Assembly (NCBI GenBank): GCA_052140165.1
Contig: JBKQUM010000113.1
Coordinates: forward strand, 20,985 to 84,984
Direction of reading: 5' to 3'
DNA: 64,000 nucleotides
From: Bog-473 sp052140165
GTDB lineage: Bacteria; Actinomycetota; Acidimicrobiia; Acidimicrobiales; RAAP-2
In this document: piece after piece, positions 61,279 to 64,000 of the stretch
How the letters are laid out: every line of letters starts with the position of its first letter
Numbering within the stretch: position 1 is the stretch's first letter
Notes under the pieces: generated by a model
The model's input: only the letters and a program-made list of their open reading frames with translations
The model's database searches: none
Told to the model about the DNA's origin: nothing
Program-made: the position numbers and the translations under genes

Positions 61279-61476
61279 TTAGCCGCCGTTGCGCCCCGGC
61301 CTCGGTCCTCCCAGATGGTTGTCACGCAACATTTCCGCGACGTGGTGTGACGGAAGGGGCATACCGATTCCAATCGGAACTGCCGCCCCGCGGTCTCGCT
61401 GGCACTCTGCGCAACTCACGACCCATTGACCATCGTTGCGCCGTGAAATCTGGGGGTGATGCGATGGATTGTGCAT
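61279..61476 (-). CDS. Small Cys-containing hypothetical protein
   Basis: 65 residues: MHNPSHHPQISRRNDGQWVV then SCAECQRDRGAAVPIGIGMP then LPSHHVAEMLRDNHLGGPRP. The QWVVSC.EC.RD....PIGIGMPLPS...AE.LR.NH pattern resembles a short conserved actinobacterial family of unknown function. The CAEC pair and His residues could bind a metal. It lies alone between the interrupted SemiSWEET gene and the beta-propeller gene. Confidence 0.55.
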   Translation of the reverse strand: MHNPSHHPQISRRNDGQWVVSCAECQRDRGAAVPIGIGMPLPSHHVAEMLRDNHLGGPRPGRNGG

Positions 61477-61643
61477 CGCCGACTCCTGCCTTGATCCCCT
61501 TCGCCGATAAGATCACCATACCCAACCCAGCGGTTCGCTACGCCAGGCATTCCTCATTGTGGTGGGATGTTCACCAAGGCTTCAAGGTCAGGACACTTCC
61601 CGCCCACCGAACCGGCAGCGAGCTGGGGCAGTGGAGTTGGTCG

Positions 61644-61826
61644 TCAGGACCTCCGTCCCGGCTGGTCGAACGGCAGGCCCGGTTCACCCCACCAATCCTC
61701 GCGAGTCACGACTTCGTACTGACCGTCGAGGCATTGGCGAACTTCGTTTAGGAGCTGCTGACCTTCTGTTAGGTAGTGCTGATCTAGATAAGTCTCGACC
61801 GGAACGTCGGTTCTTATCGAGCACCG
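61644..61826 (-). pseudogene. Start-less coding remnant downstream of the YVTN gene
   Basis: In the same frame as the YVTN gene, after its TGA, the sequence again reads like real protein: VETYLDQHYLTEGQQLLNEV, then RQCLDGQYEVVTREDWWGEP and GLPFDQPGRRS before a stop at 61644. No usable start codon lies in front. It appears to be the 3' end of another gene truncated at its 5' side. Family unknown. The rest of the gap (61477-61643) shows nothing. Confidence 0.35.
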
Positions 61827-61850
61827 AAAGGGGCTTGTGCGTCTAGAAAC

Positions 61851-62861
61851 TCAGGTGATGGCGACCCCTTGTGGATAGTGGCCGACCCCCACCGTCGTCA
61901 CCACCGTGTTGGTGGAGGTGTTGATCACGCTCACGGCGTTGGCGAAGGTTACGTAGGCGTCGCTCCCGTTGGGGGTGATGGCGATCCAGTATGGCGCGGG
62001 ACCGACCGCCACCGTCGCCACCACCGTGTTGGTGGAGATCTTGATGACGTTCACGGAGCCGGAGTTGAAGTTGGTCACGTAGGCGTCCCTCCCGTTGGGG
62101 GAGATGGCGACCCCGGCTAGTTGGCCGCCGACCTCCACCGTCTTCACCACCGTGTTGGTGGAGGTCTTGATCACGCTCACGGTGCCGCCGACGTTGGTCA
62201 CGTAGGCGTCGCTCCCGTTGGGGGTAATGGCGACCCCCTCTGGTTGGCCGCCGACCGCCACCGTCTTCACCACCGTGTTGGTGGAGGTCTTGATGACGCT
62301 CACGGCGCTGGCGTAGTTTGGGGGAAAGTTGGTCACGTAGGCGTCGCCCCCGTTGGGGGTGATCGCGACCCATGATGGAGCGATGCCGACCCTCACCTTC
62401 TTCACCACTGTGTTGGTGGAGGTCTTGATGACGCTCACGGTGTTGGAGCCGGTGTTGACCACGTAGGCGTAGCCCCCGTTGGGGGTGATGGCGATCCCGT
62501 GTGGATAGATGCCGACCCTCACCGTCTTCACCACTGTGTTGGTGGAGGTCTTGATGACGCTCACGGTGTTGGAGCCGGAGTTGACCACGTAGGCGTAGCC
62601 CCCGTTGGGGGTGATGGCGACCCCTAATGGATACCGGCCGACCCCCACCGTCTTCACCACCGTGTTGGTGGAGGTCTTGATGACGCTCACGGTGTTGGAG
62701 TCGGAGTTGACCACGTAGGCGTAAGGGGGTGTCAAGGTGGACGCTGGTGGGACTCCCACGGGCGTCAATGAAAGGGCGACGGTAGCCAGTCCAACCACAC
62801 CGACAGCAGTACCCGCCCTCATCGCAAACCGGGAGAATCGGGACCCAACACCCTGCGCCAT
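61851..62861 (-). CDS. Secreted seven-repeat YVTN beta-propeller protein
   Basis: 336 residues from the ATG at 62861. A signal peptide (RFAMRAGTAVGVVGLATVALSLTPVGVPPA) is followed by seven repeats of about 42-46 residues with the core AYVVNSGSNTVSVIKTSTNTVVKTV.VG..P.GVAITPNG, the YVTN family pattern. Seven copies would close a full propeller. The protein stops right after a last GVAIT, so the final strand is supplied by the N-terminus or missing. Such propellers are exported surface or binding proteins. The paralogous remnant after the stop suggests recent rearrangement. Confidence 0.88.
   Translation of the reverse strand: MAQGVGSRFSRFAMRAGTAVGVVGLATVALSLTPVGVPPASTLTPPYAYVVNSDSNTVSVIKTSTNTVVKTVGVGRYPLGVAITPNGGYAYVVNSGSNTVSVIKTSTNTVVKTVRVGIYPHGIAITPNGGYAYVVNTGSNTVSVIKTSTNTVVKKVRVGIAPSWVAITPNGGDAYVTNFPPNYASAVSVIKTSTNTVVKTVAVGGQPEGVAITPNGSDAYVTNVGGTVSVIKTSTNTVVKTVEVGGQLAGVAISPNGRDAYVTNFNSGSVNVIKISTNTVVATVAVGPAPYWIAITPNGSDAYVTFANAVSVINTSTNTVVTTVGVGHYPQGVAIT
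61880..62725 (-). repeat. Tandem DNA repeats (~126-144 bp) within the YVTN gene
   Basis: The blocks CACCGTGTTGGTGGAGGTCT and CCGTTGGGGGTGATGGCGAC recur about every 126-144 bp with only a few base changes. Near identity at the DNA level, including silent positions, indicates recent amplification or gene conversion among the repeats. Confidence 0.8.
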
Positions 62862-63139
62862 GGCAACACTCCGGAGAAAAACGTTTGCTTCTGGATGTTA
62901 GGCCTTTGGAATTCGACGACTAGGGTCGAACGGCCTTACTCCAACGGGATGTCCAGCCTCATCGGCGCTCCCCCGACCGGAATCGCTCTGGGCCATCGTG
63001 TTGCCTCGGTCGCCCATAGCCAGTTATCCACACGCCCCGATGTGCCGATCGGCAACAGTTAGCGGACTGCAAGCACACCATCCTGGACTTCGCTCCGGAT
63101 CCACAACACATTGTGAGTGGTGCACCAGGGCGGCTCGGC

Positions 63140-64000
63140 TCAGGCGTTGTAGATGTAAGCCGCCCCGGCGCCCGAGTTGGTTGCCGCGGCGCCGAGGACA
63201 GCGGTCGTCCCCGACACCGCCACCGAGACGCCGAACACGCCTCCGATTGCCCCGTCCGACAGCGTGGTAGTCGGTTTGGTCGGCCAGCCGGAAGCGCCCT
63301 TCACGTAGATGTAGGTCGCCCCGTGGTTCAACTTATACTGGGCGCCGATGAAGGCGGTCCTCCCCGACACTGCCACCGCCTCGCCGAAGTAGTCGCCACT
63401 GGTCGCCGCCGGGTCCGACAGCGTAGTCGTCGGTTTGGTCGGCCAGCCGGAAGCGCCCTTCACGTAGATGTAGGTCGCCCCGTGGTTATCCCCTTCGTCA
63501 CACACGGGTGGTGACAGGGCGCCGACAACGGCGGTTTTCCCCGACACCGCTACCGACCATCCGAAGCAGTCGCTTGAGGTCGCTGCCGGGTCCTGCAGCG
63601 CTGTAGTCGGCGTGGTCGGCCAGCCGGAAGCGCCCTTTACGTAGATGTAGGCCGTTCCGGCAGACGAGCTAGTGCCGAAGGCGCCGATGACGGCGGTTTG
63701 CTCCGCTGTTTGCCCCGACACCGCTGCCGAAAAGCCGAAGTAGCCGCCACTGGTCGCCGCCGGGTCCGACAGCGTGGTAGCCGGCGTGGTCGGCCAGCCG
63801 AAAGCGCCCTTCACGTAGATGTAGGCCGCTCCGGCGTGCGACTTGGTGTTTGGGGCGCCGATTATTGCGGTTTTCCCCGACACCACCACTGGAGCGCCGA
63901 AGTAGTCGCCACTGGTTGCCGCCGGGTCCGACAGCGTGGTCGTCGGTTTGGTCGGCCAGCCGGAAGCGCCCTTCACGTAGATGTAGGCCGCCCCTTGGTT
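63140..64000 (-). CDS. FG-GAP-like repeat surface protein (N-terminus beyond window)
   Basis: 287 residues visible, open at the right edge. Repeats of about 54-60 residues follow VKGASGWPTKPTTTLSDPAATSGDYFG..VAVSGKTAIIGA......GAAYIYVKGA. The pattern D-Y-F-G-x-x-V-A-V-S-G-x-T-A-x-I-G-A with GAAYIY is that of FG-GAP/integrin-like propeller blades. The DNA repeat at 63262, 63425, 63602, 63776 and 63938 (GGTCGGCCAGCCGGAAGCGC) is almost identical. Two Cys and an acidic CDEGDNHG insert interrupt one blade. Presumably exported; ligand unknown. Confidence 0.82.
   Translation of the reverse strand, partial: NQGAAYIYVKGASGWPTKPTTTLSDPAATSGDYFGAPVVVSGKTAIIGAPNTKSHAGAAYIYVKGAFGWPTTPATTLSDPAATSGGYFGFSAAVSGQTAEQTAVIGAFGTSSSAGTAYIYVKGASGWPTTPTTALQDPAATSSDCFGWSVAVSGKTAVVGALSPPVCDEGDNHGATYIYVKGASGWPTKPTTTLSDPAATSGDYFGEAVAVSGRTAFIGAQYKLNHGATYIYVKGASGWPTKPTTTLSDGAIGGVFGVSVAVSGTTAVLGAAATNSGAGAAYIYNA

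Overview
The window is GC-rich chromosomal DNA from an actinobacterium. Signs of this are frequent GTG starts, 1-8 bp overlaps between consecutive genes, three LLM-class (F420-type) oxidoreductases, a cytochrome P450, NarL-type two-component genes, an FAAL/ACP pair and a VKOR/thioredoxin-like pair. No rRNA or single-copy marker fixes the taxon. A poorly sampled lineage such as Acidimicrobiia is a guess.

Region by region. (1) 1-6.85 kb: lipid or xenobiotic catabolism. A minus-strand amidohydrolase/LLM oxidoreductase/enoyl-CoA hydratase operon lies opposite a plus-strand operon of an unknown protein, TetR, P450, SDR and an NTF2/SnoaL-like protein. (2) 6.85-14.6 kb: envelope redox (VKOR with a CxxC thioredoxin-like protein), a NERD protein, a lipoprotein peptidase/hydrolase, NHL-repeat protein, dienelactone hydrolase, DUF6295-like protein, phosphotransferase and LLM oxidoreductase. 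(3) 14.6-28.7 kb: a signalling and transport block with two paralogous FtsX-type ABC permeases, one ABC ATPase, a HisKA_3 kinase and three response regulators. One regulator is fused to a class III nucleotide cyclase and stands opposite a cyclic-nucleotide-binding protein and an MBL-fold hydrolase. (4) 28.7-42.6 kb: Asp-nucleophile alpha/beta hydrolase, Thr-rich membrane protein, a large cyclase-ATPase coupled to a DUF2236/MpaB-like protein, an FAAL-ACP-GNAT cassette, two LLM oxidoreductases and a flavoprotein dehydrogenase.

(5) 42.76-55.97 kb is the most unusual part. A tRNA-Lys(UUU) is followed by four further copies of its 3' half, all in the same orientation, at about 48.2, 49.7, 52.6 and 55.9 kb. 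The first two are perfect over 44-45 bp. Each copy follows a module built on one plan: a GCTACTsAAA box exactly 102 bp upstream of the tRNA-derived core, with GGAC tetramers about every 30 bp between. This fits the upstream arms and cores of attachment sites from a family of tRNA-Lys-targeting elements integrated in tandem. The four segments carry, in order, a small oxidoreductase/TetR operon, an XRE/nucleotidyltransferase pair plus DUF3024 gene, a secreted CocE/X-Pro-peptidase-like hydrolase, and a P-type ATPase. No recombinase gene is visible.

(6) 56-64 kb: a looser, less GC-rich region of small genes (PPOX-fold protein, GNAT, secreted lipase, GAP-family membrane protein) mixed with decayed genes. 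These include a SemiSWEET gene whose PQ-loop glutamine codon is TAG. It ends with a seven-repeat YVTN beta-propeller and a partial FG-GAP-like surface protein, both built from strong DNA-level tandem repeats.
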